DNA of 64,000 nt from JACCZX01 sp963786295. Lineage in GTDB: Bacteria; Pseudomonadota; Gammaproteobacteria; Burkholderiales; Burkholderiaceae_F. The notes below the pieces were generated by a model. The model saw nothing but the letters and a program-made list of their open reading frames with translations, was not told where the DNA came from and ran no database searches. The translations under genes and the position numbers were made by a program. Shown here piece after piece: positions 9,433-18,714 of the stretch; positions within the stretch are counted from its first letter, which is position 1, and each line of letters begins with the position of its first letter. The DNA lies in NCBI GenBank assembly GCA_963786295.1, contig CAWAYV010000007.1, positions 24,385-88,384 on the forward strand, read 5' to 3'.

Positions 9433-11136
9433 ATGCGGTACCACCAGCAGACGAAACATCACTTCTCCCGCTATGCACGCTCACTTGGTTACATGGACTG
9501 GGCGAATCAGCCGGATCCGTTTCGACGATACGAGGGATCTCCGCTTATTCCGTTGCCGGTCCTGAAGCCGGACGACGCGCCCTCGTCGCCGCTCTACGAA
9601 GACTTGCATCGCCCTGGAGCCATCGCGAGCGCACCAGTCAATCGACCGCACTCTCTCGCGCTTTTTTGAGTATTCGCTGGCCATCTCGGCGTGGAAGCAG
9701 GCCGGTGATGTCCGCTGGGCGCTTCGAACCAATCCGTCGAGCGGCAACCTGCATCCTACCGAAGGTTATCTGCTGATTGACGCAGTCTCGGGCCTCTCGG
9801 CATTCCCAGGCCTTTATCACTACACGTCCGAGGAGCATGCACTGGAGTTGCGGGCGGAGTTGCCGAAAGAAAGTTTCGCATCGCTCGTGCAGGGATTCCC
9901 GCCCGAGCGCCTTCCTGGTTGGCTTTGCCTCAGTGAACTGGCGGGAGACGTGGAAGTACGGAGAGCGAGCCTTTCGCTATTGCCAGCATGACGTTGGACA
10001 CGCGATCGGCAGCGCTCGTATTGCTGCCCAGACCCTAGGCTGGCGCATGCTGCTGTTGGACGGCCTCGCCGATGACACGGTTGCCGCGTTGTTGGGTCTG
10101 GACCGATTCGAAGATTTCGAAGGGGCGGAGCGGGAGCACCCGGATTGCCTCGCCGTTATCTGGCGCGCCGATCAAAGTGCCGGTCTTGGCACTGGAAAGA
10201 CATTCCCTCTGCCCGTGTCCCTCGCTTCGGATGTTGTTCGCGATTTGACGCGACACATTTGGCACGGCAAGGCCAACCGGCTGAGTCGAGACGATCCCGT
10301 GCCATGGGAGATCCTCAATCAGGTGGAAGTCGCATCGTGGAAGTCGAGTACAGAACAGAAGGTCGTCGAATTCGAATCACGACGATCCTTTGATGAAGCG
10401 CCTTAACCCGACTGCGTATGCGAACCCGTACCCGAGTCAGCCGCGAGCAGGACAGCGTGATCCGTCAGCGACGAAGCGCGCTCGCGTTCGATGGAAAGAC
10501 GTCGATTTCAGCCGGCAGCTTCTTCACGATGCTGGCCCGCGTGATGCCTCGGGTCGATCGCGACCTGTGTCGGCGTCCGATGCCCTGGGACGTGCTGCCT
10601 TGGGAACCGACCGATTCATCTTGCCCTGTTCGTCCACCGCATCGATGGCCTTGCTCCCGGTGCGTACATGCTGGTGCGTGATCCTGCGAAAGTGGTCTCG
10701 CTCAAACAGGCGACGTACCAACAGTTCGCGTGGACTACACCACCCGGCTGTCCTGACGATTTGCCTCTGTTTCTGCTCGAGGAAGGTGATGTACGGCAAC
10801 TGGCTGCCGCAGGTCAGTTGCGGTCAGAATATCGCCGGCGACGGCGCGTTCTCCTTGGGGATGATCGCGGAATTCGAATCCAGCCTGCGGCGGTACGGGC
10901 CGTGGTTTTACCGCAGACTTTTCTGGGAGACAGGAGTAATCGGTCAGGTGCTTTATCTGGAAGCGGAGGCGACCGGCGTGCGTGCAACGGGAATCGGCTG
11001 TTTCTTTGACGATCCTGTCCATCAGGTGTTTGGATTCAACGACGCAACGTTTCAGTCGCTCTATCACTTCACGACCGGAGGCCATGTCGATGACCCTCGC
11101 CTGACCACCTTGCCGCCTTATGGCCTTGACCACTAG
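9433..11136 (+). pseudogene. SagB-type nitroreductase-family dehydrogenase, tandem domains, multiple frameshifts
   Basis: Start ATG at 9433 gives MRYHQQTKHHFSRYARSLGY, then WANQPDPFRRYEG, the typical N-terminus of SagB/ThcOx-like flavoproteins. The following conserved pieces are spread over three frames: NPSSGNLHPTEGYLLI (about 9730-9780), GERAFRYCQHDVGHAIGS (about 9960-10015), DPAKVVSLKQATYQQF (about 10680-10730) and GEFESS-like second-domain text to the end at 11136. Joined, they make a protein of about 565 residues with two nitroreductase domains, binding FMN. At least four frame changes are required, so no full product can be made from the sequence as given. Immediately downstream is the CBS gene, 11 bases away. 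Confidence 0.65.
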
Positions 11137-11147
11137 GAAAACCGTCT

Positions 11148-11587
11148 GTGACAACCGCGTCCGATATTCTTAAGTCAAAACCTGACCAGACCGTCTACAC
11201 CATCACGCCCTCGGCGTCGGTGTTCGACGCCCTCAAGCTGATGGCGGACAAGAGCATCGGCAGTTGGTGGTGATGGAGGGCGAGAATATCGTCGGCATGA
11301 TTACCGAACGCGACTACGCACGAAAAATCATTCTGATGGCACGGTCGTCGAAAGACACGCCGGTGCGCGACATCATGACGTCCTCGGTCATGTACGTTCG
11401 ACCCGGCCATACCAGCGAGGAATGCATGATGCTGATGACCGAAAACCGACTGCGTCACCTGCCGGTGATGGACGACGGTAAGCTGATCGGCATCATCTCC
11501 ATCGGAGACTTGGTCAAAGACATCATCTCCGAGCAGAAATTCATCATTCAACAGCTCGAACACTACATCACTGGAGAACGAAGTTGA
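11148..11587 (+). CDS. CBS domain protein (single frameshift)
   Basis: A GTG at 11148 behind AGGAAA starts VTTASDILKSKPDQTVYTI and runs into a stop near 11270. The frame beginning at 11264 continues with VVMEGENIVGMITERDYARK and a second CBS motif, HLPVMDDGKLIGIISIGDL. One missing base at about 11262 (within ATCGGCAGTTGG) restores a two-CBS protein of about 146 residues. Such proteins bind adenosyl nucleotides and often sense energy state. The stop overlaps the TTG start of the aldolase gene, so the two genes are translationally coupled. Confidence 0.8.
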
Positions 11588-12633
11588 ACGCTCGCGACTC
11601 GCAACACTCGATGGACACACGAAGCGAACTTCAAGCAACGGTGGAAGCGCTGGTTCAGAAAGGCAAGGGTATTCTTGCCGCTGACGAAAGCACCCCGACG
11701 ATTGCCAAGCGACTCAAGGCGATCGATGTGGAGTCGACCGAGGAAAACCGGCGTGCTTACCGCAACCTGCTCCTGAGTACGCCGGGGCTCGGCGCGTTCA
11801 TTAGCGGCGTCATCCTGTACGAGGAGACGCTAGGTCAGCGCGCCGACGATGGCACGCCGTTGCCGCAGGTTGGCGCGCAGCAAGGCATCGTGCCCGGCAT
11901 CAAGGTAGACACCGGCAAGATCCCATTGGCGCTGGCACCGGGCGACGAAATCACGCAGGGCTTGGATGGACTCGCAAAGCGCCTCGACGCCTACAAACAG
12001 CAGGGCGCCCGCTTCGCCAAGTGGCGCGCCGTCTATAACGTCTCCGACACGCTGCCGAGCCGGTTGGCAGTTGAAGCCAACGCGCAAGCACTCGCGCGTT
12101 ACGCCGCCATCTGCCAAGAGCAAGGCATCGTGCCGATCGTCGAAGCCGAGGTGCTGATCGACGGCGATCACACGATGGCTCGTTGCGCCGAGGTTACCGA
12201 GGTCGTGCTGCATGAGGTTTTCCATGCGTTGCATCGACACCACGTGGTGCTTGAGCACACGCTACTGAAACCGAGCATGGTGGTGCCCGGCAAGGAGCAC
12301 GCGCAGCAAGCGACACCTGCCGAGGTGGCCGCGCAGACGATCCGTGTTTTGCGGCGCACGGTGCCCGCGGCCGTTCCCAGCATCAATTTCCTGTCTGGCG
12401 GCCAGACGCCTGTGGAAGCGACCGCCAATCTCGACGCAATGAACAGGATCGGTCCCCAGCCATGGCGGTTGAGCTTCTCGTACGGACGTGCGCTGCAGGA
12501 GCCGGCCCTGCAGGCATGGAAGGGCCAAGCTACCCATGTGCGCAACGCTCAGAACGCGCTGCTCAAGCGCGCCCGACTAAACGGTGCCGCATGCGAGGGA
12601 AAGTACACCGCTGCGATGGAAGCCGCTGACTAG
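11584..12633 (+). CDS. Class I fructose-bisphosphate aldolase
   Basis: Cleaves fructose 1,6-bisphosphate into two triose phosphates through a lysine Schiff base, without metal. The 349-residue protein shows KGKGILAADEST near the N-terminus, the FAKWRAVY lysine, the acidic VEAEVLIDGDH strand and the Schiff-base lysine in TLLKPSMVVPGKEH. The TTG at 11584 is preceded by GGAG seven bases upstream and overlaps the CBS stop, so I prefer it to the ATG at 11611, which has no visible ribosome binding site. Coupling to a CBS sensor suggests that aldolase synthesis is tied to energy-state sensing; that is inference. Confidence 0.92.
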   Translation: MNARDSQHSMDTRSELQATVEALVQKGKGILAADESTPTIAKRLKAIDVESTEENRRAYRNLLLSTPGLGAFISGVILYEETLGQRADDGTPLPQVGAQQGIVPGIKVDTGKIPLALAPGDEITQGLDGLAKRLDAYKQQGARFAKWRAVYNVSDTLPSRLAVEANAQALARYAAICQEQGIVPIVEAEVLIDGDHTMARCAEVTEVVLHEVFHALHRHHVVLEHTLLKPSMVVPGKEHAQQATPAEVAAQTIRVLRRTVPAAVPSINFLSGGQTPVEATANLDAMNRIGPQPWRLSFSYGRALQEPALQAWKGQATHVRNAQNALLKRARLNGAACEGKYTAAMEAAD

Positions 12634-12776
12634 GTTCGCGAAGCATCGCGCAATCTCGACGCGCTCTCGGGAAGCTCTATCGCTGCGTCGATGCTGCGCC
12701 GTGGTTCTTACATCACTCGCGGCAATTTCTTGACACGCACGCCTGCAAGATTTCCATCCAATGCGGTGACTAAACA

Positions 12777-12806
12777 GCGGCGCTTAACGGAAAGCGCAAG
12801 CGCCGC
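12777..12806 (+). promoter_or_regulatory. Hairpin abutting the ribosome binding site of the flavoprotein gene
   Basis: A perfect 9-bp stem (GCGGCGCTT / AAGCGCCGC) with a 12-base loop ends one base before the AGGAG ribosome binding site of the gene starting at 12818. It could mask or stack against the site and affect translation, or be a terminator-like remnant of the aldolase transcript. There is no T tract after it, which argues against termination. Confidence 0.45.
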
Positions 12807-12817
12807 CAGGAGCATTT

Positions 12818-14213
12818 ATGAGTGCGACCGAGAGCTTTGACGCGATCATCATCGGCAGCGGCCAGGCCGGTAAACCGCTCGCCATTGACCTCGCTCGCGC
12901 CGGGTGGAACACCGCGCTGATCGAGCGCGAACATGTCGGCGGAACTTGCATCAATGTTGGCTGCACGCCGACCAAGACGATGGTTGCGAGCGCACGCGTG
13001 GCTTATCTTGCGCGCCGTGCCGGCGACTACGGTGTACGTGTCCCGAGCGTCAGCGTCGACCTGGCGGCAGTGCGTGCACGCAAACGCGCGATCGTCGAGC
13101 GCTTCCGCAATTACATCACCGACAAACTGCAGCAGCACGGAAAAACTGTCGTTACTGTTCGGCTCAGCGTCGTTCGTCGATCCGTCAACGGTCGATGTGA
13201 AACTGAACGATGGCGGAACGCGACGCTTGAGCGCGCACAACATTGTCATCAATACGGGAGGACGGCCGCTTGTGCCGCAGATACCCGGGCTTGAGTCGGT
13301 GCCGTATCTCGATTCGACATCGGTCATGGAGCTGCAGGACCTACCGCGACACCTGGTCGTCATCGGTGGTGGCTACATCGGTCTCGAATTCGGCCAGATG
13401 TACCGCCGCTTCGGCTCGGAGGTAACGATCGTTCAGCGCGGCTCGCGCCTCGTCGAGCGCGAGGATCCCGACATCTCGGACGCCGTGCGCAGGATCCTTG
13501 AAGAGGACGGCATTCGCATCGACACCGAGGCTGCCGTCGAACGAATCGAGCGCGATGAAGCGGGGAACATCACCGTGCGTTACGAATGCGAAGGCTGCGC
13601 ACGGTCGGTGACCGGCTCACATATCTTGATCGCGATCGGCAGGCAGCCGAACACTGAGAGTCTCAATCTGCACGCAGCCGGCGTAGCCATCGACAAGTCC
13701 GGGTTCGTCGTCGTCGATTCGACATTGCAAACCACCGCGCCCGGAATTTATGCGCTCGGCGACGTCAAAGGTGGCCCGGCGTTTACGCACATTTCGTACG
13801 ACGACTACCGCATCGTGCGTGATCGATGGTTGCGAAACGTCAACGCGCGGCTAGACGGCCGTCTGGTCCCCAACACCACCTTCATCGACCCGCAGCTGGC
13901 GCAGGTGGGGTTAAACGAAACCGAGGCACGCAAACGCGGCCTCGACATCCGCGTCGCCAAAATGGGAATGAACAGCATCGCGCGTGCGCTCGAGCTGGAC
14001 GAGTCACGCGGGATGATGAAAGTGATTGTCGACAAGAAAACCGATCAGATCCTGGGCTGCACGGTGCTCGGCATCGAGGGCGGGGAGATCATGTCGATGC
14101 TGCAGATCGCAATGATGGGCAAGCTTCCGTACACAGCACTTAAGGAAGCGATATTCGCGCACCCGACGCTGGCCGAAGGACTGAACAACGTGTTCCTGGC
14201 GCTCGACAGCTAA
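12818..14213 (+). CDS. FAD-dependent pyridine nucleotide-disulfide oxidoreductase, mercuric-reductase-like (single frameshift)
   Basis: A class I flavin disulfide reductase of about 465 residues. Visible are the FAD dinucleotide motif GSGQAGKPLA, the redox pair in GGTCINVGCTPTKT, the NAD(P)H motif VVIGGGYIGLEFG, the second FAD motif APGIYALGDVKG and a dimerization domain ending in AHPTLAEGLNNVF. It lacks an N-terminal heavy-metal-binding domain and no mer genes are nearby, so mercury reduction is not supported. The first frame stops at 13294 and the second begins before it. The shift falls at the AAAAA run near 13142, and one A too many would explain it. A good AGGAG site precedes the ATG. 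Confidence 0.85.
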
Positions 14214-14234
14214 ACCGCGCACAGCCGGTCGTGG

Positions 14235-14630
14235 CTATTTGTTCTTACCCTTTCCCTGGCCCTTGCCGTTGCCCTTGCCGTTGGATGAGGCGTGCACTTG
14301 CTGGTAGTGGGGTACATAGACGTTGTTGTACCAATCGTCCTTGACGAAATACACCGGACGGCTGCACGCGTCGTACTTGTGGCAGTGTTTGCTCCACTTC
14401 TGTGCATGGCCGGGGGGCACATGCAAGTAGAGCGGGGGAGGCGGCTGAGCTACATAAACCTTCTGAATGACGACCGGCTGCGGGTAGATCAGTACAGGCG
14501 GTGGCGCATTGCCGATATCGATGCGGCCGTAAAAGCCTGGCTGTCCGACAGTGACCGAAACTCCGACATCCGCGGCAAACGCGGGCAGCGTCGCGGCGGC
14601 GAGCAGTAGTGAGACTACGTAGCGCTTCAT
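14235..14630 (-). CDS. Small exported protein, Pro-rich with Gly/Lys-rich tail
   Basis: A 131-residue protein with a signal peptide (MKRYVVSLLLAAATLPAFA, cleavage before ADV). The mature part is rich in Pro, Val and aromatic residues, contains a pair of cysteines (SKHCHKYDACSRPVYFV) and ends in a basic GKGNGKGQGKGKNK tail. Proteins of this look are common and unstudied in Burkholderiales. The two cysteines could form a disulfide in the periplasm. It converges on the flavoprotein gene with 21 bases between the stops. Its function is unknown. Confidence 0.7.
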   Translation of the reverse strand: MKRYVVSLLLAAATLPAFAADVGVSVTVGQPGFYGRIDIGNAPPPVLIYPQPVVIQKVYVAQPPPPLYLHVPPGHAQKWSKHCHKYDACSRPVYFVKDDWYNNVYVPHYQQVHASSNGKGNGKGQGKGKNK

Positions 14631-14718
14631 GGTGACTCCCTCGCGAATAGATCCGTATCTGCTTAACGTCGCAGGGGGCCAAAGCCGAATACCAAACTTA
14701 CTCTATTGCCGTCATCAA

Positions 14719-15094
14719 TCAGGCCGATTCCGACGGATCGAAATCGAGCTCCACCTTGGCCCCACTGGGGTCGTAGCAAAATAGCTGCCAGGTGCCCGCG
14801 CCGCGCTGACGTCGCAGCTCGTAGCTGATCTTCTTCGCGTCCAGTTTCGCCTTGACATCCGCCAGGCCGCTCGCCGAAAACGCCATGTGATCGAGCACCC
14901 CGGAACGCTGCTCCGGCAGCGGATCGCCCGGCGATGATGTGCAACACCGCGCTGCCGTTGACGTACAGCCAGGCGCCCGGGAAGCCGAGATCGGGCCGCG
15001 GGCCGGGCTTAAGACCCAGCAGATCGACATAGAAACCGAGGGTCTTGTCCAGATCGTCGGTCAGAACGGTGAAGTGGTTCATTCCCTGAATCAT
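14719..15094 (-). CDS. VOC (glyoxalase/bleomycin resistance) family protein (single frameshift)
   Basis: A single-domain metalloenzyme-fold protein of about 125 residues, starting MIQGMNHFTVLTDDLDKTL behind an excellent AGGAGG site. The frame leaves the family pattern after VLHIIAG. The other frame continues with DPLPEQRSGVLDHMAFSASG and ends with FCYDPSGAKVELDFDPSESA, matching the VOC C-terminal strand and its conserved Glu. One extra G in the GGG near 14925 explains the break. The likely metal ligands are the His in MNHFTV, the His in VLDHMAF and the Glu in AKVELDF. The substrate is unknown. Confidence 0.8.
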
Positions 15095-15213
15095 TTGTCG
15101 CCTCCTGCGCGTGCCAAGCGTCAATGATCGCATTGCGTGAATATTCGGGTTGATTTTTTGGCGCCGACAGCGGAGGCTTTAAACACCCCGAACTCTTTGC
15201 ATGGAGGTGCTCG

Positions 15214-16243
15214 ATGGCTGAACGAGCGAAGGTTTGTACCGATCGAGTCCTGCCGCGCGAACTGATGCGGCTGCAACGCACGACGCGCGGGCCGCAGGGT
15301 CGCACGCGTGCCATATCGCCGATCGGCAAGACGTGGATGAATGGCTCGACCTTGCGCGTGCGGTTCATCGGCGGCACGGCGGCCGAGCAAAATACTGCAC
15401 GCGAGCAGGCCGGTTGGTGGTCGCAGGTGGCCAATCTCAAGTTCGACTTCAACAATGCGCCGAACGCGGAAATCCGAATCAAGTTCGATCCCAATGATGG
15501 CGCCTGGTCGTATGTCGGCACCGACTCGCGCAGCATCCCCGTCAATGAGCCAACGATGAATCTCGGGTTTCTCGATGGCGGCACTGCAGCGCATGAGTTC
15601 GGCCACGCGATCGGACTCGCGCACGAACATCAGAATCCTGCCGGCGGCATTCAGTGGAATGAAGAGGTCGTCATTCGCGAACTCGCCGGGTCACCCAACT
15701 TCTGGGACGAGGCGACGACGCGTCACAATGTCCTGCGCAAGTACCAGGCGGATCAGGTCAACGGCACGGCGTTCGATCCTGATTCGATCATGCTGTACTT
15801 CTTTCCTGCCTCGTGGACCTTGAACGGCATCGGTACCAAGGCGAATGAAGTGTTGTCGCGTCTCGACAAGGAGTTCATTGCCGGCGCGAAGATGTATCCG
15901 AAAACCGGCGGCGTGGTGTCCGACGCGGTCGAGCTGAAAGTCAACGCGGCGCGCCGGACAGCGGCCGCCATCGGCAAGATAGGCGAGGAGGATCTGTTCA
16001 CGTTCACTGCCGCCATCGGACGGACGCTACGTGGTCGACACGCGCGGCCCGACCGATGTGGTGATGAAGCTCTTCGGACCCAACAGCGAGACGGCGCTGA
16101 TTGCCGAAGACGACGATTCGGGCGTTGACACTAACGCGCGCATCTCCTCGGACTTGGTTGCCGGCAAATACTGGGTGCAAGTGCGGCACTACAACCGCAG
16201 AACGGGCATGGGGAACTACACGATCAAGGTGCGCAAGTCGTGA
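15214..16243 (+). CDS. Astacin/matrixin-like zinc metalloprotease with C-terminal PPC-like domain (single frameshift)
   Basis: The catalytic zinc motif is HEFGHAIGLAHEH (HExxHxxGxxH) near residue 128, and a Met-turn is visible in DSIMLYFFP. No signal peptide is obvious: the start MAERAKVCTDRVLPRE is polar. The C-terminal part (AVELKVNAARR to the end) resembles a bacterial pre-peptidase C-terminal domain, finishing YWVQVRHYNRRTGMGNYTIKV in the second frame. The shift lies near 16018. Joined length is about 343 residues. It probably digests protein outside the cytoplasm, but the export route is not visible. Confidence 0.75.
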
Positions 16244-16286
16244 TGGGACTTCGATTACTACTGACGTAGTCAGCGCTGAGCGCGGA

Positions 16287-16442
16287 TCAACGTAGCGCCG
16301 TGTAGTTGGCAGGCACCCAGTCGTAACCCTTGCCGTCAGCGCGCAGATGGCCAATGCCGGGAAACGGCAGGTGCGCGGCCGCGACCTGCCAGTGGCCGCG
16401 GCTGCACGCGGGTAACCACCGAATCCGTGCGAAGCTACCGTC
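16287..16442 (-). pseudogene. 3' remnant of an MBL-fold metallo-hydrolase gene
   Basis: On the minus strand, 51 codons end at 16287 with AAHLPFPGIGHLRADGKGY followed by DWVPANYTALR. This is the characteristic C-terminus of a family of periplasmic or cytosolic MBL-fold hydrolases. No metal-binding HxHxDH region is present upstream: the frame closes at about 16445 and the alpha-hydroxyacid oxidase start lies only 118 bases further. Most of the gene has been lost. The rest of the 316-base gap between the protease and the oxidase (16244-16559) holds nothing else I can identify. Confidence 0.6.
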
Positions 16443-16559
16443 CCGTCAGCGCGCATTAGTGCTTCATGGCCATGCATACGACCAGCGCCGAGTTGCCAGT
16501 GCAAGAAGATGACACCGCGCGTACGGTGACGATCAGCCCGGATCTCGTCCGCCAGCGAC

Positions 16560-17754
16560 ATGCCACGTCGGTTGCGCAAAATCCTATCGCTGGCGGATTT
16601 CGAATTCGCCGCGCGCAAGCACCTGCCACGCCCGATCTTCGGCTATGTCGCGGGCGGCGCGGAGGACACCGTTGCGCTGCGCGCCGCTGCGTCGGCGTAT
16701 CAGGAATGGTCGCTTGTGCCGCGCGTGCTGGTCGATGTCTCGCAGCGTTCGCAAGAAGTGGAGCTCTTTGGCGACACGTACTCATCCCCGTTCGGCATTG
16801 CGCCGATGGGCATCAGTGCGTTGATTGCCTACGAAGGTGATTTCGCACTCGCGCGCGCAGCCGAGGCGGCGAACATTCCGATGATCGTCAGTTCCACCGG
16901 CTTGATTCGACTGGAAGACGTGCGTCGAGCAGCGCCGCGCGCGACTTGGTTCCAGGCGTATCTGCCGGGCGATCCGGCGAAGATCGAAGCGATGGTGCAA
17001 CGAGTGCAGTCGGCCGGTTACCGCACGCTCGTGCTCACGGTGGATGTCGCGACATTGCCCAGTCGCGAAAACAATATTCGCGTCGGCTTCACGATGCCGT
17101 TGCGTCCCAGCGTGCGGCTCGCCTGGGACGGCGTCGTTCGCCCGCGATGGACAATCGGGACGCTGATACGGACGCTGCTGAAACATGGCATGCCGCACTT
17201 CGAAAACTCGAGTGCGACGCGCGGCGTGCCGATTTTCTCGGGTGCTGCGGTGCGCGAGTTCGGTTCGCGCGATACGTTGTCGTGGACGCACGTCGATCAG
17301 ATACGGCGCATGTGGAACGGCAAGCTCGTATTAAAGGGAGTGTTATCGGCGGAAGACGCACGCATCGCCGCCGATCGTGGCGTAGACGGTGTGATCGTTT
17401 CGAGCCACGGCGGCCGTCAGCTCGACGCCGCTATTGCGCCGCTGCACGCGTTGCCGGCGATCGTGCGAGCGAAGGGATCGATGAAGGTAATGATCGACAG
17501 CGGCATTCGCCGCGGTAACGATGTACTCAAAGGCAATCGCATTGGGAGCCGACTTCGTGTTCATCGGGCGGCCATTTATTTATGCCGCGGCAATCGGTGG
17601 GCAGGCCGGCGTCGCGCATGCGATTCGTCTGTTGTCGCACGAGATCTTGCAGGACATGGCGTTGCTGGGTGTGTCTTCGCTGCAGGAACTCGGGCTTCAT
17701 GTTGTCCGAGCATCGTCCGAAGCAACAAATCAAGCTCGATGCAGGCAGTGCTAG
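16560..17754 (+). CDS. FMN-dependent alpha-hydroxy-acid oxidase / L-lactate dehydrogenase family (single frameshift)
   Basis: Oxidizes an L-2-hydroxyacid to the 2-oxoacid with FMN. Family features are SLADFEFAARKHLP at the start, FGIAPMGISALIAYEGD (the FMN loop), WFQAYLPGD, LTVDVATLPSREN, and the active-site His/Arg in SSHGGRQLD. The frame breaks at CTCAAAGGC near 17530. The next frame continues KAIALGADFVFIGRPFIYA, the conserved phosphate-binding end. One extra A in AAA accounts for it, and the joined protein is about 397 residues. The start at 16560 has no clear ribosome binding site. The natural substrate (lactate, mandelate or glycolate) is not determined by what I see. Confidence 0.87.
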
Positions 17755-17775
17755 CTGGCTAAACTCCTGCGCGAC

Positions 17776-18714
17776 TCACGGCCGTTGATCAGCGGCGAAA
17801 CCGGCCCACCAGCGCTCGAACTGGTCGCGCTTCGGTATGCCGGCACGGCCGCCGAAGCGCGTGCACTTCAGTGCCGCGACCGCGGTCGCAAACTCGATGG
17901 CCGCTTGCAGTTCCTTGCGCTCGGCGAGCGCCAACGCAAATGCGCCGTGCCACGTGTCGCCTGCGGCGAGTGTGTCGACCACTTTGACGCGCGGCGATGG
18001 CGCGCTGGACACTGTCTTGCCGTCGAACCACATCACGCCGGCGGCGCCCAGCGTTACGCCGCAGACGACGTTGCGGCCACCGAAGAGCTGCGGCAGCGCA
18101 TCTTTCGGCTCGCCCGCCTGCAGGCTCTGCAACATTGACTGCGACAGAAACGGGTGCGTGGCGAGCCGCGCGGTGTCCCGCACTTGCTGCGGATCTCCAG
18201 CGTCGCCGTCGAACACACTCGGCTTGCCGGCCATTGCCGCGGCATCGAATAGCCGCTGCGCGCCGGCGGGCCAGCGCGTGTCGGCCAGCACCGCATCGGC
18301 ATCGTCGACGCGCTCGATCGGCAGCCACGATGCATCGGGCGGATAGCCTTGCGGCTGCACGGAGACAACCAATCGCTCGCCGCGCGCGTCGATCAGGATC
18401 GTTGCGATCTTCGTACGGAAACCGGAAAGGCGGAGCACCGTCGAAACATCGATACCCTCGTGCTTTAGAAGCGCGATGACTTGATCGCCGGTTTCGTCGT
18501 CGCCGACGCGGCCCCAGTAGATCGCACGACCGCCGAGCCGCTGTACCGCCACCGCGGCGTTAGCGCCCATGCCGCCACCGGTCTCGACAAAATCCGTGGC
18601 GGTGATCTTGACTGAGGGCAGTTTCACTTCGTCGACCAGAAAGATCTGATCGATCGTTGCCGAGCCGCCCGCACAGATGACGCAAGGTGGGCTCGTTTTG
18701 GTAGCAGTAGACAT
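17776..18714 (-). CDS. PfkB-family carbohydrate kinase
   Basis: A 312-residue ribokinase-fold enzyme that phosphorylates a sugar or sugar-like alcohol with ATP. The N-terminal substrate-binding glycines are in ETGGGMGANAAVAVQRLGG. PfkB signature 2, with the catalytic Asp, is visible in VDTLAAGDTWHGAFALAL. The ATG directly follows the TGA of the TRAP permease (stop and start adjacent), so it is the third gene of the transporter operon. This suggests that it acts on the imported compound. The closest architecture I recognise is the sulfofructose-kinase/ribokinase group, but the exact substrate is open. Confidence 0.88.
   Translation of the reverse strand: MSTATKTSPPCVICAGGSATIDQIFLVDEVKLPSVKITATDFVETGGGMGANAAVAVQRLGGRAIYWGRVGDDETGDQVIALLKHEGIDVSTVLRLSGFRTKIATILIDARGERLVVSVQPQGYPPDASWLPIERVDDADAVLADTRWPAGAQRLFDAAAMAGKPSVFDGDAGDPQQVRDTARLATHPFLSQSMLQSLQAGEPKDALPQLFGGRNVVCGVTLGAAGVMWFDGKTVSSAPSPRVKVVDTLAAGDTWHGAFALALAERKELQAAIEFATAVAALKCTRFGGRAGIPKRDQFERWWAGFAADQRP

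Noticed and set aside
12731..12760. TTGACA at 12731 as the -35 box of a promoter for the flavoprotein gene
   Set aside because: No acceptable -10 box lies 16-18 bases downstream.
12818..14213. Mercuric reductase merA
   Set aside because: There is no heavy-metal-binding N-terminus and no mer regulator or transporter nearby. Only the general flavin disulfide reductase fold is supported.
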